Shown here in pieces: positions 23,133-31,540 of a stretch of DNA of 51,577 nt. The stretch is taken from contig CAJTXM010000010.1 in NCBI GenBank assembly GCA_910583545.1, positions 15,081 to 66,657 of the forward strand, read 5' to 3'. The position numbers and the translations under genes are program-made. The notes under the pieces were generated by a model that was not told where the DNA came from, did no database searches, and saw nothing but the letters and a program-made list of their open reading frames with translations. The number at the start of each line of letters is the position of its first letter. Position 1 is the stretch's first letter. The stretch is from an uncultured Christensenella sp. Lineage in GTDB: Bacteria > Bacillota > Clostridia > Christensenellales > Borkfalkiaceae.

Positions 23133-24545
23133 ATGAAAAAATTTTTATGTGTTTTAGCATCTGTTGCTCTTGCTTCTGCAATTTCGCTTACAGGCTGTTC
23201 ATTTCAGGGAACGAACGGAATTGACGGCAGGGACGGCAAAGACGGTCAGAGCGTTACAATAGACGATATTTACAATAAATACGTCTCTGAGCACGGCGAA
23301 ACTTCTTTCGAAGACTTTTTAAAAGAATACCTGAGCTATGACGGCGGTGAGATTGCAAATTCCGCAAGCCTTCGCGCCGTAATAAACAAATCGCTTATGT
23401 CGGGCGTTTCGATTTTGACGCGTTTCGGCTATTCGGGCAGTCTGTATCCCGGCCGTACGTCATACAAAGTGTATACGGGTTCAGGTGCGATTTTATGGAT
23501 GGATAAGTCGGCAGGCGACGCTTACGTCGTGACAAACTGCCACGTCATTTACGACGATACGTCGGACAGTATCTATTCAAACGATATAAGACTGTATCTT
23601 TACGGGCAGGATACGGCAGGCGTAAATTATCAGCTTGTCGATAACAATATTACGGGCGATAAGAATTATTGCATAAATGCAGAGATAGCCGGCGCCTGCG
23701 CTAATTACGATATCGCGCTTTTAAAGGTCACGGCAAGCGACGTGTTAAAGCGCAGCGACGCTGTGGCTGTAAGCGATAAAACAAACGTGGCCGAGGCGCT
23801 GAACGACAGTTTTATAAGCGACGTTGCGTCTTACGTCGGCGAGACGGTTTTTGCCGTAGGCAACGCGTCTGGCGAGGGAATGTCGGCTGCGAACGGTATC
23901 GTTTCGAAGGACAGCGAATATATCGACGTCGGGCTTTCCGATAAAAACCCGTCAGCGTATTTCAGTTACAGAGTAATGCGCACCACGGCGCCTATAAACC
24001 ACGGAAATTCAGGCGGAGGACTTTTCAATACGTCGGGCAAGCTTGCAGGCGTGGTGAATGCGAAAGATCAGGGTGAGGACGTAGACAATATGGGTTACGC
24101 TCTGCCTGCAAATATGGTTCGCAGAATAGTAGTTTCTATGTACGATTCATACATTGCCAACGGCAATAGAATTTTGAGTTCGGGCAATAAAAAAGGCGGA
24201 ATAAATAAAGCCTATTTAAATATAGAAACACAGGCGGCGGACACTTATGCCCGTCTCAATTCCGACGGCTTAGCGGAAATTACAGAACTTATAAAGGTTT
24301 CCAAAACATTGGGTAAACCTTCTACGGGCGTTCTGGAAGTCGGCGACGTGCTTGTTTCGGCGAAGCTTATCTCAAGCGACGGAACCGTGAAAGAGGATAT
24401 CGCAATTACGCGCAGTTTCAGTCTTTCGGATATGCTGATGTCGGCAAGGGTGGGGGACACTCTTTTGTTGCAGATTGAACGTAACAAAACAGAAAAAGAA
24501 GTTTCGCTTAAATTAGAAAGCAGTTATTTCAAATATTTCGAGTAA
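23133..24545 (+). CDS. HtrA/trypsin-like serine protease lipoprotein with collagen-like tether
   Basis: 470 residues from ATG 23133, chosen because AAAGGA lies 7 nt upstream and a lipoprotein signal starts there. The lipobox is LTGC with lipidated Cys22. A short Gly-X-Y run (GIDGRDGKDG) follows, a probable flexible tether, then a helical segment. The catalytic triad reads TNCH137, YD193IALLKV and GNS293GGGLF. The last 100 residues resemble a PDZ-like module (GVLEVGDVLVSAKL). The enzyme should degrade or process proteins outside the membrane. It is probably co-transcribed with the pyrophosphorylase and ends at a strong terminator. Confidence 0.85.
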   Translation: MKKFLCVLASVALASAISLTGCSFQGTNGIDGRDGKDGQSVTIDDIYNKYVSEHGETSFEDFLKEYLSYDGGEIANSASLRAVINKSLMSGVSILTRFGYSGSLYPGRTSYKVYTGSGAILWMDKSAGDAYVVTNCHVIYDDTSDSIYSNDIRLYLYGQDTAGVNYQLVDNNITGDKNYCINAEIAGACANYDIALLKVTASDVLKRSDAVAVSDKTNVAEALNDSFISDVASYVGETVFAVGNASGEGMSAANGIVSKDSEYIDVGLSDKNPSAYFSYRVMRTTAPINHGNSGGGLFNTSGKLAGVVNAKDQGEDVDNMGYALPANMVRRIVVSMYDSYIANGNRILSSGNKKGGINKAYLNIETQAADTYARLNSDGLAEITELIKVSKTLGKPSTGVLEVGDVLVSAKLISSDGTVKEDIAITRSFSLSDMLMSARVGDTLLLQIERNKTEKEVSLKLESSYFKYFE

Positions 24546-24560
24546 TTCAAACAAAATAAA

Positions 24561-24596
24561 AAAGGCTCGGAGATTTTTCAAAATCTCCGAGCCTTT
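24561..24596. terminator. Bidirectional terminator
   Basis: A perfect 17-bp stem (24561-24577 with 24580-24596), AAAGGCTCGGAG to CTCCGAGCCTTT, between the protease and converging smpB. Confidence 0.9.
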
Positions 24597-24609
24597 AAGT
24601 TATAGTATG

Positions 24610-25059
24610 TTATTTATAATCCTTCAGCTGTCTTTCAAGCGCGCGTTTTTGGTCGCGCTCCGCAATTGTGCGTTTTTTATCGTAGTTTTGTTTACCTTTA
24701 CAGAGCGCAACTTCAACTTTTATCAGACTTCCCGAAAAGTACAGGGAAAGCGGAATTAGCGTATACCCTTTTTCGTTTATTTTGCCCACGATTTTATCGA
24801 TTTCGGAGCGGTGCATCAAAAGTCTACGGTCGCGTTTGCTCTCTTTGGTGGAAAATGCGCCAGCCTTATCGTAGACGGCAATATGTGCGTTTTTCAGCGT
24901 CAGCTGTCCGTTTCGGATAAAGCAAAAGCTTTCTTTGAGATTACAGTTTCCCGCTCTCAAAGACTTTACTTCCGAACCCTCTAAAACTATTCCGGCCTCG
25001 TATTTTTCAAGTACGAAATATTCGTATAAGGCGTATTTGTTGTAAGTTATCTGCTTCAT
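24610..25059 (-). CDS. smpB: SsrA-binding protein SmpB
   Basis: 149 residues. It brings tmRNA to stalled ribosomes for trans-translation. Family blocks present are NKYALYEYFVLEKYEAGIVLEGSEVKSLR, ILxxxHI-type LKNAHIAVYD, and the basic tail KGKQNYDKKRTIAERD. It lies 27 bp after rnr, the order usual in Bacillota (secG-rnr-smpB). No Shine-Dalgarno is present, but TTTACT-17-TAAGAT ends 6 nt before the ATG, so a leaderless secondary transcript is possible. The tmRNA gene itself is not in this window. Confidence 0.95.
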   Translation of the reverse strand: MKQITYNKYALYEYFVLEKYEAGIVLEGSEVKSLRAGNCNLKESFCFIRNGQLTLKNAHIAVYDKAGAFSTKESKRDRRLLMHRSEIDKIVGKINEKGYTLIPLSLYFSGSLIKVEVALCKGKQNYDKKRTIAERDQKRALERQLKDYK

Positions 25060-25086
25060 AAATATATCTTATATTAATTTTATTAA

Positions 25087-26994
25087 TTAGTAAAGCGAAA
25101 ATATAACGCGCATTCTTCCGAAATCACATCCGTCGACTTGAACTTTCAGTTTATCGCCAAGCCTGAACGAACGTTTTTTGCCTTTCAATAAAAATCTCTC
25201 TGCGCAAAATTCGTAATAATCGTCTGGCAATGCGTCAATTTCTACAAGCCCCTCGATAGAGTTTTCGAGTTCGCAGAATATTCCGAAGTTCGTTACGCCC
25301 GATATTACCGAATCGTAAACTTCTCCGATGCGTTCTGACATATAGACTACTTTGTATAAATCGTCTACGTTTCGTTCGGCTTCATCGGCGTTTCTTTCTT
25401 TTTCCGAACATTCGATGCCTGCGAATTTTATTCCCTTTCTGTACTTCGATAATGCTTTGTCGTCGCCGTGTAAAACCGCTTTTACGCTTCTGTGTACAAA
25501 AAGGTCGGGGTATCTTCTTATGGGTGAAGTGAAATGACAGTAAGCGGAGGAGGCAAGTCCGAAGTGCCCTGCATTGATTTCACTGTATCTTGCTTTCTGC
25601 ATACTGCGGAGCATAACTTTGTTTACTACGCTTGCGTAGGGTTTGCCGGAAACAGAGTTCAGAATATTCTGGAAATCTTTCGGCGCTATATTCGTGCTGT
25701 CAAGCCTGCAATTTATGCCTAAGCTCTTTAAAAAAGATATCAGCATTTCGGCTTTTTCTTCAGAAGGCGTTTCGTGAATACGGAAAAGACAGGGAGCGTT
25801 TTTCTTTTGCAAAAATTCGGCAACTGCTTCGTTTGCGGATATCATAAACTGCTCGATCATTCTTTCGGCTATACCGCGGTCATTCTTTTTAATAATTATT
25901 TCGCCGTTTTCGTCAACGTAAATTTTTGTTTCGTCGACAGCTAAATCGATATTGCCCGCATTTTTTCTTTTTTCTTCGAGAAGAAGGCATAGAGATTGCA
26001 TTTGATTTACCGACGGAACTATATCGGCATATTTTGTGCAAAATTCGCTGTCACCGCTGCAAATTGCGTTGACGGCGGTGTAGGTCATTTTGCGTTGGCT
26101 TCTTATGATGCTTTCAAAAATTTCGTAATTTGTCCGTTTTGCAGTGCCGTCAAAGGTCATAATGCAGGAGAGTGCATATCTGTCCTCATTCTCGTTCAGG
26201 GAACAGGCTCCGTTTGACAGCGATTTCGGAAGCATCGGTAAAACTCTGTCGGGGAAATAAACGCTCGTTCCGCGTTCGTATGCTTCTCTGTCGAGTTCGG
26301 TTCCGCGGTTTACATATCGGCTGACATCGGCAATATGCACGCCCAAAACGTAATTGCCGTCTTTCATTTCAATGGAAATTCCGTCGTCGATATCGCGTGT
26401 ATCCTCGCCGTCGACAGTAAAAATATTCAGACTTCTTAAATCTCTTACGCCGTTGGGAGTGATTTTGCGTTTTGCGGAATATTCAGCTTCATTCAGTACG
26501 TTTTCAGGAAAACTTTCGTTCAGTCCGTAAGTGCGGATTATGGAAAGCTCCTCGGCGTCAAAATCACCGTTTTGACCTAAAATTTCTATTATCTTACCGT
26601 GCGGAAGTCCTCTTTGCGGAAAAGAGGTTATTTCACATAAAACTTTATCATTGTTTTTTGCGGAATTCAGAAGCGATGCGGGTATTATAATTTTAGGTAG
26701 CTTTGAATTATCGGGATAAACTTTTGCAACGCTTCCCCGCTTTTCAAGCGTACCCGTAAGTTTTGTTATTCCGCGCTCTATAACTTTTATTATTTTTGCT
26801 TCGTCCTTCGTTCCGAAGACGTGGCAGGCAAGCACCTTGTCGCCGTCATAAACTCCGTGAAGGGAAGTGCGCGGCACAAAAAAATCGTTTTTGTATCTTT
26901 CTTTATCGTCGGGAAGAATAAAGGCAAAACCGCGGTCGTTTGCCTGAACGGTACCCGTGAAAGTTTTTATTTCTTTTTTATTTTGTTTTCTCAT
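25087..26994 (-). CDS. rnr: Ribonuclease R (RNB family 3'-5' exoribonuclease)
   Basis: 635 residues, somewhat shorter than the 700-800 common in the family. Order: cold-shock domains (residues 10-150), RNB catalytic domain (about 170-520) and an S1 domain at the carboxy end. The active-site segment TVDGEDTRDIDDGISIEM holds the metal-binding aspartates, and HFTSPIRRYPDLFVHR is the family signature. It degrades structured RNA and, with SmpB/tmRNA, non-stop mRNAs. No Shine-Dalgarno precedes the ATG, which begins only 17 nt after the secG terminator stem. Confidence 0.95.
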   Translation of the reverse strand: MRKQNKKEIKTFTGTVQANDRGFAFILPDDKERYKNDFFVPRTSLHGVYDGDKVLACHVFGTKDEAKIIKVIERGITKLTGTLEKRGSVAKVYPDNSKLPKIIIPASLLNSAKNNDKVLCEITSFPQRGLPHGKIIEILGQNGDFDAEELSIIRTYGLNESFPENVLNEAEYSAKRKITPNGVRDLRSLNIFTVDGEDTRDIDDGISIEMKDGNYVLGVHIADVSRYVNRGTELDREAYERGTSVYFPDRVLPMLPKSLSNGACSLNENEDRYALSCIMTFDGTAKRTNYEIFESIIRSQRKMTYTAVNAICSGDSEFCTKYADIVPSVNQMQSLCLLLEEKRKNAGNIDLAVDETKIYVDENGEIIIKKNDRGIAERMIEQFMISANEAVAEFLQKKNAPCLFRIHETPSEEKAEMLISFLKSLGINCRLDSTNIAPKDFQNILNSVSGKPYASVVNKVMLRSMQKARYSEINAGHFGLASSAYCHFTSPIRRYPDLFVHRSVKAVLHGDDKALSKYRKGIKFAGIECSEKERNADEAERNVDDLYKVVYMSERIGEVYDSVISGVTNFGIFCELENSIEGLVEIDALPDDYYEFCAERFLLKGKKRSFRLGDKLKVQVDGCDFGRMRVIFSLY

Positions 26995-27010
26995 AATATT
27001 AAAATTAAAA

Positions 27011-27032
27011 AAGCGGCTTTACAAAGCCGCTT
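27011..27032 (-). terminator. Terminator between secG and rnr
   Basis: AAGCGGCTTT / AAAGCCGCTT stem with a 2-nt centre; on the minus strand it runs into TTTTTTAATTTT immediately before the rnr start. Readthrough must supply rnr unless a promoter is hidden. Confidence 0.8.
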
Positions 27033-27042
27033 ACGTGTCAAA

Positions 27043-27342
27043 TTACTGTACGATAATTCCTACTATATAAATAGCAATGGAGAGGAATGCAAGCACTCCC
27101 AAACAAATCCACGTCCATTTTTTAAGCTTTGCTTCGATGGACTGTCCTCTGTTCTTGCCGAAAAACGTTTCGCTCGATGCGGTTATGCCTTGAATTCCGT
27201 CGGAATTGCTCTTCTGGAAAAGAACAATCACTATTGTGACAAGAGCTGTAAGAAATACCAGAACAAGTCCTATAATTGATAATACACGGTAAACGGTAAA
27301 CTGCGTACTGTCGAAAGATGCAGCTAACAAATTTGCGATCAT
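27043..27342 (-). CDS. secG: Preprotein translocase subunit SecG
   Basis: 99 residues from ATG 27342, supported by AGAGGTA 7 nt upstream. Two membrane helices (VYRVLSIIGLVLVFLTALVT and WICLGVLAFLSIAIYIVGII) flank a short loop containing GITASSETFFGKNRG, which matches the conserved FG-(K/R)-(N/S/G)-rich loop of SecG. It assists SecYE-driven protein export. It heads secG-rnr-smpB. Confidence 0.92.
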   Translation of the reverse strand: MIANLLAASFDSTQFTVYRVLSIIGLVLVFLTALVTIVIVLFQKSNSDGIQGITASSETFFGKNRGQSIEAKLKKWTWICLGVLAFLSIAIYIVGIIVQ

Positions 27343-27406
27343 ATAAGTACCTCTAAGTAAATTACTTAAAAAGTATAACATAAGTTAAAAATATTTACAA
27401 TCAATT

Positions 27407-28390
27407 TTATCCGCTTTTTTTAATTTTTAACCGCTTTTCGCCGAATTTATTTATAATAAATATCCCCGTACATACAAGCGCTATCGCAATCAGAGTAAAA
27501 TACGATAACAGCTGATCCTTTTCGCCTAAAATTATTGCAGAAAATACGGCTCCGAATAACGGGTTCGTGCTTTTGAATACGGCAATTTTCGAAACGGGAT
27601 TGTATTTCAGTAAAAATCCCTGCAAGGTGAAAGCGCAAGCCGAGAGGAACGAAAGGTATATCAGCATAAAAATACTGCCTGCCGACACGGGGCGATAAGT
27701 TCCGCCGAAGCAAAGCCCGATTATGACAAGAACGATTCCGCCCAGCAAAAACTGATAACCGCATAATACCGTAGTGTTTTCGCTTTTTGAAAATACTTTT
27801 ACAAGCCCTGCGGAAACCGCCGCCGAAAGACCCGAAAATATGACAAATCCTTCGCCTAAAAGCGTGAATTTAAAAGTAAAATCACCGCCTAAATTGATGA
27901 GTATCACTGCGCCGAAGCCAAGAATACAGCCTGCAAGCTTTACAAGATTGAATTTTTCTGTTCGGAATATAAAACAAGCGCAGATAATCGTGAAGAATAC
28001 GCCGAGTCCGTTTAATACAGAAGATTTAACTCCCGAGGTATGAGCAAGCCCTATATAGAAGAAAGTGTACTGCAACGCCGTCTGGAACAGCGCGACAAGA
28101 CAGATTTTCCATATATTGCGAGGTCGCGGAAATATGAATTTTTTCTGGGTTATACAGCCGAATACAATTACGAGTAAGCCTGCAAGCGCAAATCTTGTGC
28201 CAGCGAAAAGCATTAAAGAGGGGGTGCTTTCGGTGTCCACTGCAAAAAGTTTATAACCTATTTTTACACACGGAAAAGCGCTGCCCCATAAAAGACAGCA
28301 AAAAATCGCACATATGCAGACTATATAATTTTTCGTAAAAAAAGAAGCGGGATCAAATTTCTTTTTTTCTTCTGTCAGGTTTTCTTCCAC
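27407..28390 (-). CDS. EamA/DMT superfamily permease
   Basis: About 327 residues with ten hydrophobic segments in two homologous EamA halves: LLWGSAFPCVKIGYKL begins the first, LSAAVSAGLVKVFSKS the second. NPLFGAVFSAIILGEK is the typical end motif. Family members export or import amino acids, drugs or metabolites; the substrate is unknown. The start is taken as GTG 28390, because TTGCCT-17-TATAAT ends 6 nt before it; a TTG at 28408 would lie upstream of the -10 box. Confidence 0.88.
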   Translation of the reverse strand: MEENLTEEKKKFDPASFFTKNYIVCICAIFCCLLWGSAFPCVKIGYKLFAVDTESTPSLMLFAGTRFALAGLLVIVFGCITQKKFIFPRPRNIWKICLVALFQTALQYTFFYIGLAHTSGVKSSVLNGLGVFFTIICACFIFRTEKFNLVKLAGCILGFGAVILINLGGDFTFKFTLLGEGFVIFSGLSAAVSAGLVKVFSKSENTTVLCGYQFLLGGIVLVIIGLCFGGTYRPVSAGSIFMLIYLSFLSACAFTLQGFLLKYNPVSKIAVFKSTNPLFGAVFSAIILGEKDQLLSYFTLIAIALVCTGIFIINKFGEKRLKIKKSG

Positions 28391-28396
28391 AGTATT

Positions 28397-28425
28397 ATTA
28401 TATTTCAAATAAAAAAATTAGGCAA
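28397..28425 (-). promoter_or_regulatory. DMT permease promoter, leaderless geometry
   Basis: On the minus strand TTGCCT (28425-28420), 17-bp spacer, TATAAT (28402-28397), then 6 nt to GTG 28390. No ribosome binding site fits between. Confidence 0.65.
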
Positions 28426-28435
28426 ATTTTTTCAC

Positions 28436-28648
28436 CTAATCTTTAAGTCCTAAAATTTCGTCAGCAGAAACGTCGAGAATTTTGCATAAATTTGCAAACG
28501 TATCAATAGACGGATATTTGTTTTGATGCAAATATTTACTTACAGTTGATTGACTTATGCCAAGTTGTCTTGCCAATTCGGATTTACTTACGATACTTTG
28601 ATTAATTGCTTCCCGCAAACGTTTTTGTATTTCTTCTATGGTTATCAT
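28436..28648 (-). CDS. XRE family repressor, autoregulator candidate
   Basis: 70 residues: a CI/Cro-type HTH with SKSELARQLGISQSTVSKYL as the HTH core and KYPSIDTFANLCKILDVSADEILGL as the following helices. It is divergent from a two-helix membrane protein gene at 28755. Two near-identical operator-like palindromes (CACAATGTG and CACAGTGTG) lie between them, one inside the spacer of the divergent promoter, so it probably represses that gene and itself. No Shine-Dalgarno is seen. Confidence 0.85.
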   Translation of the reverse strand: MITIEEIQKRLREAINQSIVSKSELARQLGISQSTVSKYLHQNKYPSIDTFANLCKILDVSADEILGLKD

Positions 28649-28661
28649 AGCAAATTAATAA

Positions 28662-28700
28662 CACAATGTGCCTGAATTTTGTTGACTTTGACACAGTGTG
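28662..28700. promoter_or_regulatory. Two operator candidates CACAaTGTG / CACAgTGTG
   Basis: The palindromes at 28662-28670 and 28692-28700 are part of the longer repeats ACACAATGTGCC and ACACAGTGTGCC, spaced 30 bp centre to centre (about three helical turns). The right one lies between the -35 and -10 of the plus-strand promoter. Confidence 0.65.
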
Positions 28701-28710
28701 CCATTATAAT
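28682..28710 (+). promoter_or_regulatory. Promoter of the two-helix membrane gene
   Basis: TTGACT (28682-28687), 17-bp spacer containing an operator palindrome, TATAAT (28705-28710). Confidence 0.75.
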
Positions 28711-28754
28711 ATAAATAAGTTTTAACACAATTATTTATTGTTGCGGAGGAAGGA

Positions 28755-29132
28755 ATGAGAGATAAAGATAATAATGAGTTTATTGAGTTGGTAATAATTA
28801 AAAAAAATGATAATTATCTTATAACAGCAAATACGGTATTTTTAATTTCATTATCTGTATTTTATGGATTTAGTATGGTTGTCGCTATTTTATTATTTGC
28901 GTCTCATTATTTAATGAGCGGAATTATATTGCTTATACTTTCAACGCTGAGCGTTTTTGTAATTTATGTATTTTTTAAATTGTTTTTATCAATGTTATTC
29001 GATATTAAAATGATTCGAAACAAATTATATAATTTAAAAAACGATAATGTTTACCGTCTGTATAATAATGATTTGAGTAATAATCCGCAGTTTAAAAATG
29101 ATGTAGGTTCAGATGAAGGTTTCGATCCATAA
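28755..29132 (+). CDS. Two-helix membrane protein under XRE control
   Basis: 125 residues, AT-rich, preceded by GGAGGAAGG. Two adjacent hydrophobic helices (about 28-50 and 54-80) are followed by a charged tail rich in Asn and Asp. No family is recognised. With the divergent XRE gene it looks like a small mobile or stress-related cassette; a membrane-active or immunity-type role would be a guess. It ends at a clear terminator. Confidence 0.6.
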   Translation: MRDKDNNEFIELVIIKKNDNYLITANTVFLISLSVFYGFSMVVAILLFASHYLMSGIILLILSTLSVFVIYVFFKLFLSMLFDIKMIRNKLYNLKNDNVYRLYNNDLSNNPQFKNDVGSDEGFDP

Positions 29133-29135
29133 CAA

Positions 29136-29165
29136 AATTCCCGACAGAAAAATCTGTCGGGAATT
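29136..29165. terminator. Terminator between converging genes
   Basis: A perfect 13-bp stem AATTCCCGACAGA / TCTGTCGGGAATT, followed by TTTTTT downstream on the plus strand. Confidence 0.85.
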
Positions 29166-29178
29166 AATTTTTTAAGTT

Positions 29179-30729
29179 TTATTTAATTAAACTTTTACCT
29201 GTCATTTCTTTCGGAACGGGCAAATTCATAATTTCCAAAAGCGTAGGTGCAAGGTCGGCAAGAACACCGTCGTTTCTCAATTCTGCGTTTTTATATTTTT
29301 CAGAAATCAGAACAACGGGAACGGGATTTGTGGTATGTGCGGTGAATGGGGAGCCGTCGTCCGCTAAAAGCTTGTCGGCGTTGCCGTGGTCTGCGGTAAG
29401 CAAAACACTGCCGCCCAGTGAAAGAATTTTATCCGTAACTTTCTTGACACATTCGTCAACCGTCGCAACTGCTTTAACGGCAGCAGAGATAACTCCCGTG
29501 TGCCCGACCATATCGCAGTTTGCAAAATTGAGAATTATTACGTCGAATTCTCCGCTGTCAAGCTCTTCAAGCACTTTGTCTGTCACAAGGTATGCGCTCA
29601 TTTCTGGTTGAAGATCGTAGGTTGCAACTTTCGGCGAAGGGATAAGATCGCGCACTTCGTTTTCGTTAGGGGCTTCAACACCGCCGTTAAAAAAGAATGT
29701 TACGTGAGCATATTTTTCGGTTTCTGCGATTCTTAACTGTTTTTTACCAGATTTTGCAAGATATTCGCCCAGCGTATTGTCCATCGAAGTCTTAGGGAAC
29801 GCAATTTCAAGCCCTTCGAACTGAGCGTCGTAAACGGTGAAACAAACGTAAATGGGGGAGAGGAAGCCCGTTTTTCTTTCGAATGCGGTTCCTTTAGGTA
29901 CGATAAACTCTTTTTGCGAGAGAGCTCTCGTTATCTGTCTTGCTCTGTCGGGGCGGAAATTGAAGAAAATGATGCTGTCGCCTTTTTCGATAAGGGCTAC
30001 AGGCTTTCCGTTTTCGCATATATTAGTCGGTTTTATAAACTCGTCGGTTATGCCGTTAATATAATTTTCTTCAACGGCTTTTACTGCGTCATTGCTTTTT
30101 GCCCCGTTGCCGATCGTCAGCATATCGTACGCTTTTTCGGTTCTGTCCCAGTTGTTGTCCCTGTCCATTGCGTAATATCTTCCGCAGACGGTGGCAATCT
30201 TGCCTATGCCGATTTTTTTCATTTCAGCTTGCAGATTTTTGATAAAATCTATTCCCGATTTAGGCGAAACGTCTCTGCCGTCCATAAAGCAGTGAACGAA
30301 ACATTCTTCAAGTCCGTGCAATTTAGCCATTTTCAAAAGCGCGTAAACGTGTTTTACATGGCTGTGTACTCCGCCGTCGGACAAAAGACCGTAGAGGTGC
30401 AATTTCTTGTTGTTCTTTTTGGCGTTATCCATTGCCTTGATGAGAGCGGAGTTTTTGAAAAAATCACCGTCGTCAATGGCTTTCGTGATTTTTGTAAGAT
30501 CCTGATATACGATCCTGCCTGCGCCCATATTAAGGTGTCCGACTTCGCTGTTTCCCATCTGACCGTCCGGCAAACCTACGCACATTCCGCTTGCACCGAG
30601 CGTGGCGGAGGGGTAGTCTTTCATTAGCTGTTTTACGTTCTTGCTTCCGTCAATGGAAATTGCGTTGCCTTTGCCGTCGGGAGCAAGTCCGTAGCCGTCC
30701 ATAATAATTAATGCATAAGGTGTTTTCAT
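29179..30729 (-). CDS. gpmI: 2,3-bisphosphoglycerate-independent phosphoglycerate mutase
   Basis: 516 residues from ATG 30729, set by AGGAGT upstream and by the conserved start MKTPYALIIMDGYG. It interconverts 3- and 2-phosphoglycerate using Mn2+. The phosphoserine loop GNSEVGHLNMGAGRIVYQ is intact, as are the metal-binding segments DGYG, FVHCFMDGRD and LTADHGNAD. It is the last gene of the pgk-tpiA-gpmI cluster. A hairpin in the 49-bp gap after tpiA may lower its expression. Confidence 0.96.
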   Translation of the reverse strand: MKTPYALIIMDGYGLAPDGKGNAISIDGSKNVKQLMKDYPSATLGASGMCVGLPDGQMGNSEVGHLNMGAGRIVYQDLTKITKAIDDGDFFKNSALIKAMDNAKKNNKKLHLYGLLSDGGVHSHVKHVYALLKMAKLHGLEECFVHCFMDGRDVSPKSGIDFIKNLQAEMKKIGIGKIATVCGRYYAMDRDNNWDRTEKAYDMLTIGNGAKSNDAVKAVEENYINGITDEFIKPTNICENGKPVALIEKGDSIIFFNFRPDRARQITRALSQKEFIVPKGTAFERKTGFLSPIYVCFTVYDAQFEGLEIAFPKTSMDNTLGEYLAKSGKKQLRIAETEKYAHVTFFFNGGVEAPNENEVRDLIPSPKVATYDLQPEMSAYLVTDKVLEELDSGEFDVIILNFANCDMVGHTGVISAAVKAVATVDECVKKVTDKILSLGGSVLLTADHGNADKLLADDGSPFTAHTTNPVPVVLISEKYKNAELRNDGVLADLAPTLLEIMNLPVPKEMTGKSLIK

Positions 30730-30746
30730 ATGCTGTACTCCTGAAT

Positions 30747-30773
30747 TTAAGCGGTGTATCAAACACCGCTTAA
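30747..30773 (-). terminator. Hairpin between tpiA and gpmI
   Basis: TTAAGCGGTGT / ACACCGCTTAA stem. On the minus strand no long U-run follows, so it is likely a partial terminator or mRNA end protection. Confidence 0.5.
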
Positions 30774-30778
30774 AAATA

Positions 30779-31525
30779 TTATTTATCAAAATTTACTATT
30801 TTTGCAAAATCAGTTTTAAGCGATGCTCCGCCGATAAGTCCGCCGTCAATATCGGGCTGAGCCATAAGTCCTTTGCAGTTGCCTGCGTTCATACTTCCGC
30901 CGTAGAGTATTCGTACTCTGTTTGCATCCTTTACGGTGAACATTTTAGAAAGTTTCTTTCTTATGAATTTAATCGTCTCCTGCGCCTGCTCGTCGGTTGC
31001 CGTTTTTCCGGTGCCGATAGCCCAGACGGGTTCGTATGCAATAACAAGCTTTTTGACGTCTTCTACGCCGTGAAGTCCGAATTCAAGCTGTCTTGTAAGA
31101 ACGTTTTCTGTTTCTCCCGCATCGCGCTCAGTGAGAGTTTCACCTATACAAACGATGGGGGTAAGGTCGTTTTTGAGCGCCGATAACGTACGCTGATTTA
31201 CGGTAACGTCGTTTTCACCGAAGTACTGGCGTCTTTCGCTGTGTCCTATTATAACAAAGTTCACACCGTAATCTTTAAGCATTTCGGCGGAAATTTCGCC
31301 CGTGTAAGCGCCGTGGTCGGCAAAATGAACGTTCTGTGCGCCGATTTTAATTCTCGTGCCCTTTGCGGCTTTTGCCATAGCCGGAATTAAAATTGCCGGT
31401 ACACAGAGCGCAACGTCGCATTTCGCTTCCTTTACAAGCGGTTTAAGTTCCTGTATGAGTTTCGTTCCTGTCGCAACCGTCATATTCATTTTCCAGTTGC
31501 CTGCAATAAAAGGTTTTCTTGACAT
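30779..31525 (-). CDS. tpiA: Triose-phosphate isomerase
   Basis: 248 residues, normal length. It interconverts DHAP and glyceraldehyde 3-phosphate. Present are the Asn-Lys start AGNWKMN, the catalytic His segment GHSERRQYF, the catalytic Glu signature VIAYEPVWAIGTG and the phosphate-binding GGSM plus GGASL loops. AAGGAG precedes the ATG by 7 nt. Confidence 0.97.
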   Translation of the reverse strand: MSRKPFIAGNWKMNMTVATGTKLIQELKPLVKEAKCDVALCVPAILIPAMAKAAKGTRIKIGAQNVHFADHGAYTGEISAEMLKDYGVNFVIIGHSERRQYFGENDVTVNQRTLSALKNDLTPIVCIGETLTERDAGETENVLTRQLEFGLHGVEDVKKLVIAYEPVWAIGTGKTATDEQAQETIKFIRKKLSKMFTVKDANRVRILYGGSMNAGNCKGLMAQPDIDGGLIGGASLKTDFAKIVNFDK

Positions 31526-31540
31526 AACATTCTCCTTATG

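Noticed and set aside
27011..27032. A leaderless promoter for rnr
   Set aside because: The only -10-like sequence (TAATTT) before the ATG is poor and its -35 would fall inside the secG terminator stem.
29914..30627. 237-residue plus-strand open frame
   Set aside because: Antisense to gpmI, which has full catalytic motifs; no binding site or domain.
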